Positions 9,039 to 17,942 of a DNA stretch of 64,000 nt are shown piece by piece; positions within the stretch are counted from its first letter, which is position 1, and each line of letters opens with the position of its first letter. A program made the position numbers and the translations under genes. The notes beneath the pieces were generated by a model that searched no databases, had not been told where the DNA came from, and worked only from the letters and a program-made list of their open reading frames with translations. Origin of the DNA: Streptomyces sp. NBC_01471 (lineage in GTDB: Bacteria; Actinomycetota; Actinomycetes; Streptomycetales; Streptomycetaceae); the NCBI RefSeq assembly GCF_041438865.1, contig NZ_CP109450.1:3520501-3584500 (forward strand), in the 5' to 3' direction.

Positions 9039-9857
9039 GTGACTGTCTCCGTCCCCACCGTCGACGGTTTTCTGGCCGAACCCATGACCGTCTCCGTCGG
9101 CCAGCCGCTGCGCGTGGCTGTCTACTCACGGCTCGCGCACGGCATCCGGGACCAGGTCTTCCCGCTGGGCTCGGCCCTGCCCAAGGAGGCCGACCTCGGC
9201 GCCCGGCTGGGCGTGAGCCGCACGGTGGTGCGCGAGGCCCTCATGCTGCTGGAGGAGGACGGGCTCATCCGCACCCGCCGCGGGGTCGGACGCTTCGTCA
9301 GCCAGACCCTCCCGCGCCAGGGCCTGGAGCAGCTGCAGCCCTTCGAGGAAACACTCACCACGCCCGATCAGCCCGTGCGCGCCGAGCGCCTGGAGATGAA
9401 CCTCCAGCGCACGACCGACTTCGTCCTGCAGGGCCTCGGGCTCGAAGAGGACAGCAACGCCTGGTTCTGCGAGACCCGGCTGACCCGTGGCGTGGAGCAA
9501 CTCGCCCTGGTCCAGGAGCACATCGCGTGCGGTTCGGACCTCCGCGCGGTCTCCCCCGTGGTCGCCGACCGGGTGCAGGAGCTGCACGACAGCCCCCGCA
9601 CCCTGCTGGGCGCCATGATCGGCATGCTCGGCCCGGTCTTCGGCCCCGGCGAGTGCACGATCACCGCCGGCATCGCCGGAGCCACCCGCGGCAGGCTCCT
9701 CGGGCTGCGCCCCACCGACCCGTTGCTCATCATCACGCAGACCGCGCAGCTGGGCGGCAGACCCGCCTACCTGGCCAAGTACCTCGTCGCCCCCACCAGC
9801 GACCCGCTCTCCATCCTCCAGCCGCCCCAGCCGGGCGCGGCACCCGCGCGCCCCTGA
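9039..9857 (+). CDS. GntR-family regulator with UTRA (HutC-type) domain
   Basis: This 272-residue regulator has an N-terminal GntR winged helix (residues about 25-95; ALPKEADLGARLGVSRTVVR contains the recognition helix). It is followed by a UTRA-like ligand domain in which FCETRLTRG and later beta-strand motifs are typical. GTG 9039 was chosen because GAGG precedes it and because the upstream open frame runs into the repeat-containing promoter. It is divergent from the MFS/nucleoside hydrolase genes, so it is probably their local, small-molecule-responsive repressor and may also control itself through the direct repeats. Confidence 0.85.
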   Translation: MTVSVPTVDGFLAEPMTVSVGQPLRVAVYSRLAHGIRDQVFPLGSALPKEADLGARLGVSRTVVREALMLLEEDGLIRTRRGVGRFVSQTLPRQGLEQLQPFEETLTTPDQPVRAERLEMNLQRTTDFVLQGLGLEEDSNAWFCETRLTRGVEQLALVQEHIACGSDLRAVSPVVADRVQELHDSPRTLLGAMIGMLGPVFGPGECTITAGIAGATRGRLLGLRPTDPLLIITQTAQLGGRPAYLAKYLVAPTSDPLSILQPPQPGAAPARP

Positions 9858-9915
9858 GAGGGCCGGGCGAAGTGGTCGCCGGCCGGCCGTGCCGGACCGC
9901 CTCAGCCGGACCGCC

Positions 9916-12048
9916 TCAGCCGATTCGCACCGTGGTCTCCAGCGGCAGGTCCGCGGACGACCTGCCGACCGACACCGTGTACGTCCCCGGCACCACCGTC
10001 CAGCCGGTCCCGGCCGTCTGCCACACCGCGAACGCCTCACGGGGCAGACCGAGACGCACCGTCCGGCTCTCGCCCGGTTCCAGGGTGACCTTCTCGAACG
10101 CCTTGAGCTGCCCGGCCGGCTCCCCGGCCGCCGCGGGCGCCGTCAGATAGAGCTGGACGACCTCGCTGCCGGTGCGGTGGCCGGTGTTCCGGATTGCGGC
10201 GCTCGCGCGGTAGCCGTCCCCGTACCGCTCCAGGCGCAGGTCCGACAGCCGGAACGTGGTGTACGAGAGGCCGTGACCGAAGGGGAACAGCGGCTTCTCG
10301 CCGGAGCTCCGGTACCAGCGGTAGCCGACCGCGAGTCCCTCGTCGTAGTAGACCTGCACGCCGTCGCCCGGGTACTGGACGGTCGTCTTCGCCGGGCCCT
10401 GCTGCTCGGATGCCGGGAAGGTCTCCGGCAGCCGGCCGCCCGGTTCGGCGTCGCCGAAGAGCATCGCGGCCAGGGCGCTGCCCTGCTCCTGTCCGCCGTA
10501 CCAGTTGGCGAGGACGGCACCGGCGCCGTCGAGCCACGGCATGAGAACCGAGCCCGAGGTGTTCAGGACGACCACCGTGCGGGGGTTCGCCGCGACCACC
10601 GCCGCGATCAGCTCGTCCTGGCCGTCGGGCAGGGCGAGCGTGGTGCGGTCCGCGCCCTCGCCGGTGTAGTCGGCCGCCACGACGACGGCCACGTCCGCCG
10701 CCCGCGCCGCGTCGGCGGCTCCCGCCAGGCCCTTGGTGTACGTCACGGGGATGTCCCCGGCCCGCGCCGTGATCCCGGCGAGCGGGGTGACGACGGTGCC
10801 GTTGGCCGTGACGGCGCCCGAACCGCCGCCGTGCGTACGCGCCCCGGCGTCGGCCGCGCCGCCGATGACCGCGAGGGACGCGGGGCGGGCGAACGGCAGC
10901 ACCCGCTCGTTCTTGAGCAGCACACTCCCCTGGACGCCGATACTGCGGGCGAGTTGGAGATGTGCGTCGCTGCTGACCACCTTGGACAGCACGGTCGCCG
11001 GGTCCGGCAGCCGGTGGTCGAAGAGCCCGGTCCGGTACATCGCGGCGAGGACGTGGACCGCCATCGTGTCCACGGTGGCGGCGCTCACCGTGCCCGCCGT
11101 GACGGCGTCCTTCAGCTTGGAGCCGAGGTAGGTGGAGCCCGGCATCTCCATGTCGGAGCCCGCCCGGGCGGTGAGCAGGGTGCTGTGGGTGCCGCCCCAG
11201 TCGGACATCACCAGGCCGTCGAAGCCCCACGCGTCGCGCAGGGTGTCCCGCACGGCGGTGCGGTTCTCGTGCGACCAGGCGCCGTTGACCTTGTTGTACG
11301 AGGTCATCACGGCAGCGGCGCCGCCCCGCTGGACGGCGGCACGGAACCCCGGGTAGTAGATCTCGTGCAGGGCCCGCTGGGAGACCACCACGTCGATCGA
11401 GCCGCGCAGGGTCTCCTGGTTGTTGGCCGCGAAGTGCTTCACGGTGGCCATCACCGGGTTGGTCTGGATGCCCTCGACGACCCGGGCCGCCAGCTCCGCG
11501 TTGAGGTACGGGTCCTCGGTGAAGGTCTCGAAGGAGCGCCCCCAGTAAGGAACCCGCAGGATGTTGATGCACGGCGCCAGGGCGATGTTGTGCCCCTTGG
11601 CCGCCTGCTCCGCGCCGTAGGCGGCACCGTAGGCCCGTGCCGCGTCCGGGTCCCAGGTCGCCGCGAGGGTCTTGGAGTCGGGCCACTGGGTCACCCCCGT
11701 CGAGCCGTTGCCCACACCGCCCGGTCCGTCGCCCAGGTACAGGGCCGGAATGTCCAGCCGGGTGTTGGCGGGGACCCGGCCCGCGTACCCCACGGTCCCG
11801 GTGGACCAGCCCTCGCCGTGCAGCAGGGCGATCTTCTCGTCGAGGGTCATCTTCGCGACGAGTTGGGCGGCCCGGGTGGCGGCTGCGGCCGTGCCGGGCC
11901 AGGCCGTCGGGACCGTACGGACCGCTCCGGCGGCGACGCCGCCCCGCGCGGCGGCGGCCGCACCGGTGGCGGACGCGACGGTGGAGACACCGGCGGCCAC
12001 CGTGCCCGCTCCGGCCAGCTTCAGTACTGATCTCCGGTCGACGTTCAT
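9916..12048 (-). CDS. Secreted GH3 beta-glucosidase
   Basis: This 710-residue protein carries a Tat-type signal (MNVDRRSVLKLAGAG), a GH3 N-terminal TIM barrel, a GH3 C-terminal alpha/beta domain and a fibronectin-III-like C-terminal domain. The catalytic nucleophile is visible as Asp283 in VMSDWGG, and the substrate-binding KHFAANNQE motif is present. GH3 enzymes release glucose or other sugars from the non-reducing end of short beta-glucans. ATG 12048 follows GGGAGGG. Its neighbour across the gap is a GH16 glucanase, which fits a shared role in beta-glucan breakdown: GH16 makes oligosaccharides and GH3 finishes them. Confidence 0.92.
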   Translation of the reverse strand: MNVDRRSVLKLAGAGTVAAGVSTVASATGAAAAARGGVAAGAVRTVPTAWPGTAAAATRAAQLVAKMTLDEKIALLHGEGWSTGTVGYAGRVPANTRLDIPALYLGDGPGGVGNGSTGVTQWPDSKTLAATWDPDAARAYGAAYGAEQAAKGHNIALAPCINILRVPYWGRSFETFTEDPYLNAELAARVVEGIQTNPVMATVKHFAANNQETLRGSIDVVVSQRALHEIYYPGFRAAVQRGGAAAVMTSYNKVNGAWSHENRTAVRDTLRDAWGFDGLVMSDWGGTHSTLLTARAGSDMEMPGSTYLGSKLKDAVTAGTVSAATVDTMAVHVLAAMYRTGLFDHRLPDPATVLSKVVSSDAHLQLARSIGVQGSVLLKNERVLPFARPASLAVIGGAADAGARTHGGGSGAVTANGTVVTPLAGITARAGDIPVTYTKGLAGAADAARAADVAVVVAADYTGEGADRTTLALPDGQDELIAAVVAANPRTVVVLNTSGSVLMPWLDGAGAVLANWYGGQEQGSALAAMLFGDAEPGGRLPETFPASEQQGPAKTTVQYPGDGVQVYYDEGLAVGYRWYRSSGEKPLFPFGHGLSYTTFRLSDLRLERYGDGYRASAAIRNTGHRTGSEVVQLYLTAPAAAGEPAGQLKAFEKVTLEPGESRTVRLGLPREAFAVWQTAGTGWTVVPGTYTVSVGRSSADLPLETTVRIG

Positions 12049-12462
12049 GTGCCCTCCCGAGTCGCTGTCATGGACGCACGCATGCCATGGGTGAACGAGC
12101 GCACGGACGTACGGGTGCACACGCACACGGGTGCCGTTGAAAAGACAGGTAGAAAGTGACATGTACATGGGCACAGAGATCGCCTGGATCGTCAATGGTT
12201 TATACACACTTCGCCGAATCCGGCTCCCCTGCGGCCCCTCCGGCATCGACAGCGGAACGCCATATGCCAACTGGCCGGATATACGGCCCAGTTGCCTTCA
12301 GGGAGTGAACGCGGCAAGCCCCTTGACGGGGTCGGCCGCAGTGCTCGACAGTCGTTCGGAAGGCATCTGAGAGCGCTCTCATGCGACTTGCCCCCCCCCA
12401 CTCCGCCATGCCCCCGCCCCCCTGCATCCCCACACCCCCACACCCCCACGAAAGCAGCCCCC
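12049..12462. promoter_or_regulatory. Divergent GH3/GH16 intergenic region
   Basis: This 414-bp gap has no credible gene. It contains the promoters of the two divergent glycosidases, a relatively AT-rich stretch near 12140-12205 with the 10-bp palindrome CATGTACATG (12160-12169), and the LacI-type operator at 12368-12381 close to the GH16 start. Confidence 0.6.
12368..12381. promoter_or_regulatory. LacI-type operator upstream of GH16
   Basis: TGAGAGCGCTCTCA is a perfect 14-bp palindrome 82 bp before the GH16 start codon. Its core is identical to palindromes at 27785, 33260 and 34575, the first of which precedes a LacI-family gene. It resembles the GAGCGCTC centre of known Streptomyces LacI-family (CebR-like) sites. 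Confidence 0.7.
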
Positions 12463-13503
12463 ATGAACAGGATCGCTTTCTCCGGCTCCGCCCCCGGCAC
12501 CTCTCCCGGCGCCTCCTCCGGTCCTGAACGCCGCCCCGGACGCCGCACCCGGCGCCGCCTGCTGACCGTGCTCGCCGCACTGTCCCTGCCGGTGGCCGGG
12601 CTCACCGGTCTCGCGGGTCCTGCCGGACTCACCGGCTCCGCCGCCGCGAGCGAACCGGCGGCCGGACCCCGTACGGCCGCTGCCGCCGACTGGACCACGG
12701 TGTTCAGGGACGACTTCGGCGGTGCGGCCGGTACGGGCCTGAACACGGCCGACTGGCTCTACGACAAGGGCACCGGCTACCCCGGCGGCGCCGCCAACTG
12801 GGGAACCGGCGAGATCGAGACATCCACCGACTCGACCGACAACGTCTACCAGGACGGGTCGGGCCATCTGGTGATCAAGCCGGTCCGTGACGCCTCCGGG
12901 CACTGGACGTCCGGCCGGGTGGAGACCCAGCGCACCGACTTCGCCGCACCGGCGGGCGGACAGCTCCAGCTCAGCGCTTCCCTCAAGCAGCCCGACCCGG
13001 CGAGCGGGCTCGGCTACTGGCCCGCCTTCTGGGCGATGGGGGCGGACGCCCGGCCGACCGGGGCCACCAACTGGCCCAGCATCGGGGAACTGGACATCAT
13101 GGAGGACGTCAACGCGCTCAGCCAGCACTCGACCACCTTCCACTGCGGTCAGTGGGCTGGCGAGTGCCACGACCCGGACGGCATCAGCAGCGGATTGCAG
13201 ACGTGCACGGGCTGCCAGTCCGGCTACCACACGTACTCGGTGGTGGTGGACCGTACGAACGCGTCGGCCGAGCAGCTGCGCTTCTCCCTCGACGGCGTCC
13301 AGACCTTCGTGGTCAACCAGAACGAGGTGTCCGACGCGACCTGGAAGGCCGCGGTCGACCACGGGTTCTTCGCCATCTTCGACGTGGCGATCGGCGGCTC
13401 GTACCCGAACAAGGTCTGCGGCTGCACCTCCCCGGCGGCCGACATCAGCTCCGGCGCGGGGATGAGCGTGGACTGGTTCTCGGCCGAGGTGAGCCAGTCG
13501 TGA
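12463..13503 (+). CDS. Secreted GH16 endo-beta-glucanase (laminarinase-like)
   Basis: This 346-residue precursor has an unusually long, Arg-rich N-terminal signal region (about 60-70 residues, with RRTRRRLLTVLAALSLPVAG). One GH16 beta-sandwich follows. The catalytic motif GELDIMED gives Glu209 as nucleophile, Asp211 and Glu214 as acid/base; tryptophans typical of the cleft (YWPAFWAMG) precede it. The family hydrolyses beta-1,3(1,4)-glucans such as laminarin. ATG 12463 has only a weak GAAAG upstream. A LacI-type operator lies before it, and a strong terminator follows. It has no carbohydrate-binding module. Confidence 0.92.
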   Translation: MNRIAFSGSAPGTSPGASSGPERRPGRRTRRRLLTVLAALSLPVAGLTGLAGPAGLTGSAAASEPAAGPRTAAAADWTTVFRDDFGGAAGTGLNTADWLYDKGTGYPGGAANWGTGEIETSTDSTDNVYQDGSGHLVIKPVRDASGHWTSGRVETQRTDFAAPAGGQLQLSASLKQPDPASGLGYWPAFWAMGADARPTGATNWPSIGELDIMEDVNALSQHSTTFHCGQWAGECHDPDGISSGLQTCTGCQSGYHTYSVVVDRTNASAEQLRFSLDGVQTFVVNQNEVSDATWKAAVDHGFFAIFDVAIGGSYPNKVCGCTSPAADISSGAGMSVDWFSAEVSQS

Positions 13504-13573
13504 GCAGGTAGCCGTGAGCGGGCGGGCGTGAGCCGGCAGGCGCTGTCCGGCGGCGGGCGGGTGGCGAACAGCG

Positions 13574-13617
13574 CTGTGCCCCGGAGGGAGCCGGCAGAAC
13601 GGCCTTCCGGGGCACAG
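13574..13617. terminator. Bidirectional terminator between GH16 and chaplin genes
   Basis: A perfect 12-bp stem (CTGTGCCCCGGA at 13574-13585 with 13606-13617) with a 20-base loop sits between the convergent GH16 and chaplin genes. Confidence 0.75.
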
Positions 13618-13656
13618 TGCTCACTGATTCACCGCTGGTTCACTGCCGCTGCGCGG

Positions 13657-13986
13657 TCAGTTCCAGTGGTGGTCACGGCCGTGGTCGCGGCCGTGGTCCC
13701 AGCCACCGTGGTTCCAGCCACCGTGGTCGCGGCCGTGGTCGCGGCCGCCACCGTTCACGCAGACGTTGCCGAAGGCCGGGTTGAGCAGGCCGATGACGTC
13801 GATGCTGTTGCCGCAGGCGTTGACCGAGAGGTCGACCGGCACCTGGACGACGTTGCCCGAGAGCACACCCGGCGAGCCGATGGCCGCGCCCTCGGCACCG
13901 CTGTCCGCGGAGGCGACCGACGCACCCCCGAGCACAGTGGCGGCCGCGATGGCAGACAGCACAGTCATCCGCACAATTCGAGACAT
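13657..13986 (-). CDS. Short chaplin with Gly/His/Asp-rich tail
   Basis: This 109-residue secreted protein has a signal peptide ending at about residue 28 (ASA|DSG). One chaplin domain (about 30-77) follows, with the signatures GNVVQVPVDLSVN and CGNSIDVIGLLNPAFGNVC, including the two conserved cysteines. Chaplins assemble into amyloid-like films that make aerial hyphae and spores hydrophobic. Unlike ordinary short chaplins, which end soon after the second cysteine, this one continues with about 31 residues built of repeated HGRDHG / HGGW units that could bind metal or change surface properties. The ribosome-binding site GGAAGG is about 12 bases from the ATG. Confidence 0.9.
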   Translation of the reverse strand: MSRIVRMTVLSAIAAATVLGGASVASADSGAEGAAIGSPGVLSGNVVQVPVDLSVNACGNSIDVIGLLNPAFGNVCVNGGGRDHGRDHGGWNHGGWDHGRDHGRDHHWN

Positions 13987-14438
13987 GTAGACACAAACCC
14001 TTCCGTTGGAGCACTCCAGGGCCCCGGATACGCGCGAGCCCTCTTGTGTGGTCCTTCGCTATGCCTGCCCGCTGGGGTGGGTCCCGCACCGGTTGTTCAC
14101 CCGAAGAGACGCGGTGCTGATCGGACAAACGCGTGGTGGGCTGCGAAAACGCCGTGGTCACCGCGCACCCGTCGCCCGGCTGCTCGCCGTCCGGGCCGCC
14201 CCCCAGCGTCCCGGCCTCGCCCATGTAGTGGTCGTCGATCACGGCGGCCAGCTCCGCGCCGTTCATCGGCCTGGTGATCACGGCGGCCACGCTGGTGCTG
14301 TCGGCGGGGTACATCGGGGTGCGGTACTTCGTGCTGGCGTGAGGGGGTTCGAGGGGTACCGGACGCGGCCGGGCCCGCTGGCGGGCGCGGCAGCGTCCGT
14401 TCAGTTCATGGTGACGACGCTGATCAGGGTGACGGCGC
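13987..14438. other. Intergenic region upstream of chaplin, with a possible gene relic
   Basis: No intact gene is supported in these 452 bp. They should hold the chaplin promoter and the end of the WXG100 operon transcript. On the plus strand, 14259-14343 reads as a typical membrane helix followed by a stop (VITAATLVLSAGYIGVRYF), just downstream of an in-frame stop, which looks like the tail of a lost membrane-protein gene. Confidence 0.4.
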
Positions 14439-15350
14439 TCAGTCGTAAGGAACTTCCTCCATCACCGTCTCCCCGAAGCGCCACGATCCCCGGTTGCCGA
14501 ACGCCTCGGCACGCAGCCCCATTTCCCACGCGATCCGGGCAGCCCGATGCTGCGACAGATCGGGGTACTTCTCCGGCTCCACCTTGATGTAGCCGCGCCG
14601 GTCGGTCGGAGAGGTACGCAGAGCCTCCCGGAGCTTCTCCTCCTGCTCGGCCTCCGTGCTGTGGTCGCCGACGGCCGCACTGTAGGCCTTCCGCACCCCG
14701 GACGGCTTCTTGCTCTTCGCCGCTTCCCGCCGCTTCCCGGTGTCCGATCCCCGCCAGGCCAGCCACCCGACGCCACAGAGGGCCGCGAGCGCGAAGGCCC
14801 CGGAACCGGCCAACTCGCCAGTGGCATCTGCCTGAACAGGCGTTTTAGGCGCGAGCTCTCCCTTGGGGTCCTCGATGACTGTCAACACCTTGCCGACGTC
14901 GTAGATGTCGGACAAGGTCATCATCTCGGGCCCGGGAACCCTGGTGCCATCCCGCCGTTCCAGCGTGTAGTGGGACTGACGGGAGTCGCGCCCATGGATA
15001 GGGTCGGTTCGTTCCTTCACCACCGTCGCCGTAACCCGCTCCCCCCGCTGCTGAAGCGTGAGATTGTCGCGGGCCATCCCGGCAACGGCGACTGCCATCA
15101 CGGAGGCGAGCACCATGAACAGCGCCGCGCTCATGGCACGCTCCATGCCAACTCCCAGCCTGCAGTTGAGCACGGCGAGAAACACACCGTCCACGAACCA
15201 CAGAAGGGCCAGGGGGACGAAGCCGAAGTCGTCCGACAGGAAGAACATCCCCACCATCACGGCAAGCACATAACAACCGAGGCCTACCGCCAGCAGAACG
15301 CGAACCCACGTCCGCCTTCCCAGCGGTATGACCTCCGTAGCGCTACTCAT
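14439..15350 (-). CDS. Membrane protein, last gene of the WXG100 operon
   Basis: This 303-residue protein has about four hydrophobic segments in its first 95 residues. An extracytoplasmic-like beta domain resembling DUF3592 follows (VTATVVKERTD... with HYTLERRDG), then a further helix (about 180-200) and a charged cytoplasmic tail. Its ATG overlaps the stop of the 248-residue gene upstream, so it is translated with it. No enzymatic motif is seen. In this operon it may be a membrane partner for the WXG100-type proteins or an immunity factor; that is inference. Confidence 0.7.
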   Translation of the reverse strand: MSSATEVIPLGRRTWVRVLLAVGLGCYVLAVMVGMFFLSDDFGFVPLALLWFVDGVFLAVLNCRLGVGMERAMSAALFMVLASVMAVAVAGMARDNLTLQQRGERVTATVVKERTDPIHGRDSRQSHYTLERRDGTRVPGPEMMTLSDIYDVGKVLTVIEDPKGELAPKTPVQADATGELAGSGAFALAALCGVGWLAWRGSDTGKRREAAKSKKPSGVRKAYSAAVGDHSTEAEQEEKLREALRTSPTDRRGYIKVEPEKYPDLSQHRAARIAWEMGLRAEAFGNRGSWRFGETVMEEVPYD

Positions 15351-16093
15351 GCCCGCCCCTCCGTTCCTCCGGTACCGGCACTGCCGGACACCGGCGTGCT
15401 CCCACCGCCCGGTTCATCCACCGAGACCGACTTCATGATGCCGCTGACGACCTCGATGTACTCGGCCCAGTGCTTGACGTCCTCGGTCATGAAGGTGAAG
15501 AGGGCCGATCCGGGGCCGGTCCCGAGCGGCACACAGAACTCCATCTGCCGGATCAAGGCAGGGGTGGGGTCGTCAAGGCCGAATATCACGCCCGGGATGC
15601 GCAGATCCTGATCGCGTATACACAGGGCGGCAGGACCGTACGGCAGCATGACCAGCCCAACCTCGGCGTCCGGATACTGTTCGTGCCACTGTGCAGCCGT
15701 GCGCTTGGCCGCCCCCCGCCTGTCCTGGCTCTCCGGACCACCGTCCGGACTCTCGACGATCACGCACAACGTCCCTTGGGACAGCCTTCCGTCGGGCATC
15801 CGCAGCAGACAGCTCGACGCGTGCGCGGTGCCCACCGCGATCAGGGTCTGGAGTGCGTACTCGCCGGACACAACGACGCTGAGCTTCTGCTCGGGTGTGG
15901 CATCGGGGAAGAGCCGTTCGATCCCATCCGTCATCCGCAGCATGCGTTCTTCTGCGTCCTCCTCGAGGTCGAACTCCATGAACCCAGGAGGAAGCTCAAA
16001 CCAGAGGTCGGGGATCCCGGCAGAAAATACGTCGGTCGGGGTGGGCGTAGTATCGGTCGGCGCGCTCGCCGACGAAACGTCGAAGGATGTCAT
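15347..16093 (-). CDS. Soluble protein of the WXG100 operon, unknown function
   Basis: This 248-residue acidic protein has no signal peptide or membrane segment; it opens with a Ser/Thr/Pro-rich stretch and continues as an alpha/beta fold starting DLWFELPPGFMEFDLEED. It recalls actinobacterial proteins encoded beside type VII secretion-like genes, but I cannot name the family with certainty. Start and stop both overlap neighbouring genes by four bases, so it belongs to one coupled operon. A chaperone-like or immunity role is possible and unproven. Confidence 0.65.
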   Translation of the reverse strand: MTSFDVSSASAPTDTTPTPTDVFSAGIPDLWFELPPGFMEFDLEEDAEERMLRMTDGIERLFPDATPEQKLSVVVSGEYALQTLIAVGTAHASSCLLRMPDGRLSQGTLCVIVESPDGGPESQDRRGAAKRTAAQWHEQYPDAEVGLVMLPYGPAALCIRDQDLRIPGVIFGLDDPTPALIRQMEFCVPLGTGPGSALFTFMTEDVKHWAEYIEVVSGIMKSVSVDEPGGGSTPVSGSAGTGGTEGRA

Positions 16094-17409
16094 CAGCTGG
16101 TCAACTGCCAGACGCCCAGGCCGATGGCGCTGCCGACGGCCAGCACACCGCCGGCCTTCCCGCCACCGACTCCCGTGGCGATGTCGGCCACGCCGGTGCC
16201 CCAAGTCGAAGCTGTGGAATGGCCCGGGCTTGGGTCCACCAGGTTGAGAACGGTTGGCGCGGTCCAAGCGGTCATGGCAGTTGCCTGAACGCCCTCCGTG
16301 ATGGTGAGGGCAGTGCCGCGCGATACGCCCAGTTTGGTCGCGGCGGCCATCACGGGTTTGTCGATCACCCTGGCGACCGGGTCGGCGGCCTTCATCAGCC
16401 CTTTCGCCGTCGCACCCACTGTCTTGAGCCCGACCTTGGTCCCCGCGACAACACCCTCAGTCGCCCGTCCCGCTTTCACTCCGGCACCGATTCCCTTGTA
16501 CGCAGCACCGATACCGGGCACCATGCCCAGCGCATCACCGCCGAGAGTGAGCCAGTTGGAGGCGTTACCGCCCGTGGGCGGCCAAAGTTTGCTCTTGCCG
16601 TACTTCGTCGCATGCGCGAAGAACGCGACAGCGCTCAGCCCGATGGCCAGCGGAGCCAGTACCGGGCAGAAAATCGCGATGACGCCGACGACCGAGGCCG
16701 CCACGGTGATCCAGTCCGCATGATCCTGCAGCCAGTGGCCGACATCCGCGAGGGCATCAGCCACTGCGCCCGGCAGGTCCGCCAGCACCTCACCCAGCGA
16801 CTCGATGGCGTGCCCGAGCCTGTCCCACATACCGGGCTCGTTCGGGGCGATGTCCATGGCCTTCTTCAGCCGACCGGCGATCTCATTCCCATACGTGTGG
16901 TAGTCGCCCGCCAGCTTGTGCCCTCTGCCGCGAATTTCGTCCAGCTCGTGCTGCTGCGAGTGCACCGCCTTGCCGGCCGCCTCGACCTCGTCCTTGTGAT
17001 CTCCGCTGTCCTTCTTGTCGGCATCGGCCTTGTCGAGCTTGTCCGCAGTGTCGTGCGCCGTACCCAGCCGCCTCTTGGCCTCGGCCGCCTCGGTCTCCAG
17101 GTGCGCGGCGGCGTTCTGCTTGTGCTCCATGTAATCCGCCCAGTCCTGCAGGGCGGCGGCCGCGCCGTTGAACGAGTCTCGGGCATCGTCCATACGGGGC
17201 CGGAAATCGTCGTCGAACCTGGCCCGGAAGGCCTCCGCCGTCTTGCCCTTCCAGTCACCGGCGCCGGTGCCGTGCAGGACCTGACAGATCTCGACGAGCG
17301 CCTTCGCCGTCCGGTGGACCGTCTTGGCCACCTCGTCCGCCACTACGTGATCACCGGGGCAGGGCACGAAGCCCAGGGCGGGAAAGTGCTCCGCCAGCGC
17401 TTCAGCCAT
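16093..17409 (-). CDS. WXG100-like long protein with hydrophobic C-terminal region (putative T7SS substrate)
   Basis: The 438-residue product begins with an alpha-helical WXG100-like hairpin: the W-x-G turn is visible as GDWKGKTAEAFRARF near residue 50, followed by a long Ala/Glu/Lys-rich coiled coil to about residue 190. The second half holds two strong hydrophobic segments (ITVAASVVGVIAIF and VLAPLAIGLSAVAFF, about 235-275) and a Gly/Ala-rich tail. Long proteins with a WXG/LXG head are typical substrates of type VII (ESX) secretion, including toxins. No known toxin motif is recognised. The small WXG100-like partner is encoded two bases upstream. Confidence 0.7.
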   Translation of the reverse strand: MAEALAEHFPALGFVPCPGDHVVADEVAKTVHRTAKALVEICQVLHGTGAGDWKGKTAEAFRARFDDDFRPRMDDARDSFNGAAAALQDWADYMEHKQNAAAHLETEAAEAKRRLGTAHDTADKLDKADADKKDSGDHKDEVEAAGKAVHSQQHELDEIRGRGHKLAGDYHTYGNEIAGRLKKAMDIAPNEPGMWDRLGHAIESLGEVLADLPGAVADALADVGHWLQDHADWITVAASVVGVIAIFCPVLAPLAIGLSAVAFFAHATKYGKSKLWPPTGGNASNWLTLGGDALGMVPGIGAAYKGIGAGVKAGRATEGVVAGTKVGLKTVGATAKGLMKAADPVARVIDKPVMAAATKLGVSRGTALTITEGVQATAMTAWTAPTVLNLVDPSPGHSTASTWGTGVADIATGVGGGKAGGVLAVGSAIGLGVWQLTS

Positions 17410-17411
17410 GG

Positions 17412-17714
17412 CTACTTGCCCCCCTTCTTGCCCTTGGCATTCGGGTGGGCCAGTTCGGCGTCGAGCTTCTCGAAGGACTCCTTGATCTTGAGCAGCGCTT
17501 CGGACGCGTTCACCGAGAACTTCGTCAGCTTCTTGATCCCGTACGACCACTCGTCGCCGAAGTGGTCCATGCGCCTGGCGAGTTCGGGGACCCCGATGGA
17601 GGCGCCGCTGATGTGCTCCATGTCCCGGCCCGGCTGTTTCATCAGGTGGGCGATGTGATCAAGATTGCCTCTCACCCGGTTCAGCACTTCGTAGTCGATC
17701 GACAGGTCACTCAT
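17412..17714 (-). CDS. Small WXG100-like protein
   Basis: This 100-residue, mostly helical protein has the central W-x-G-type turn (DEWSYG) between two amphipathic helices and a Lys/Gly-rich end (KGKKGGK). Size and pattern match WXG100/ESAT-6-like partners, which pair with a larger substrate for ESX secretion. It is the first gene of a coupled operon, with only two bases before the next start. No ESX core genes (EccC ATPase and others) are in the window, so any secretion would need machinery encoded elsewhere. Confidence 0.72.
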   Translation of the reverse strand: MSDLSIDYEVLNRVRGNLDHIAHLMKQPGRDMEHISGASIGVPELARRMDHFGDEWSYGIKKLTKFSVNASEALLKIKESFEKLDAELAHPNAKGKKGGK

Positions 17715-17942
17715 GTCGCCCCCGTATCAACGGCCTTGATAGCCGCCCCCCTGTAATGATCATGTACGGATACACCGTACGACCGCCTGTGTCGGCAACC
17801 CCAGCCGAATACCGGACTGCCGTCCGAAAGCGGCCAGGGAAGCGAGTCGGCCAGGCCGCACGAAGAGCCGAAGAAGCGGACCCAGGCGGTCACCCGACGT
17901 TCCGTTCGGGGCGCCCCCCGCCGGGCGGCCACAATGGGGCGT

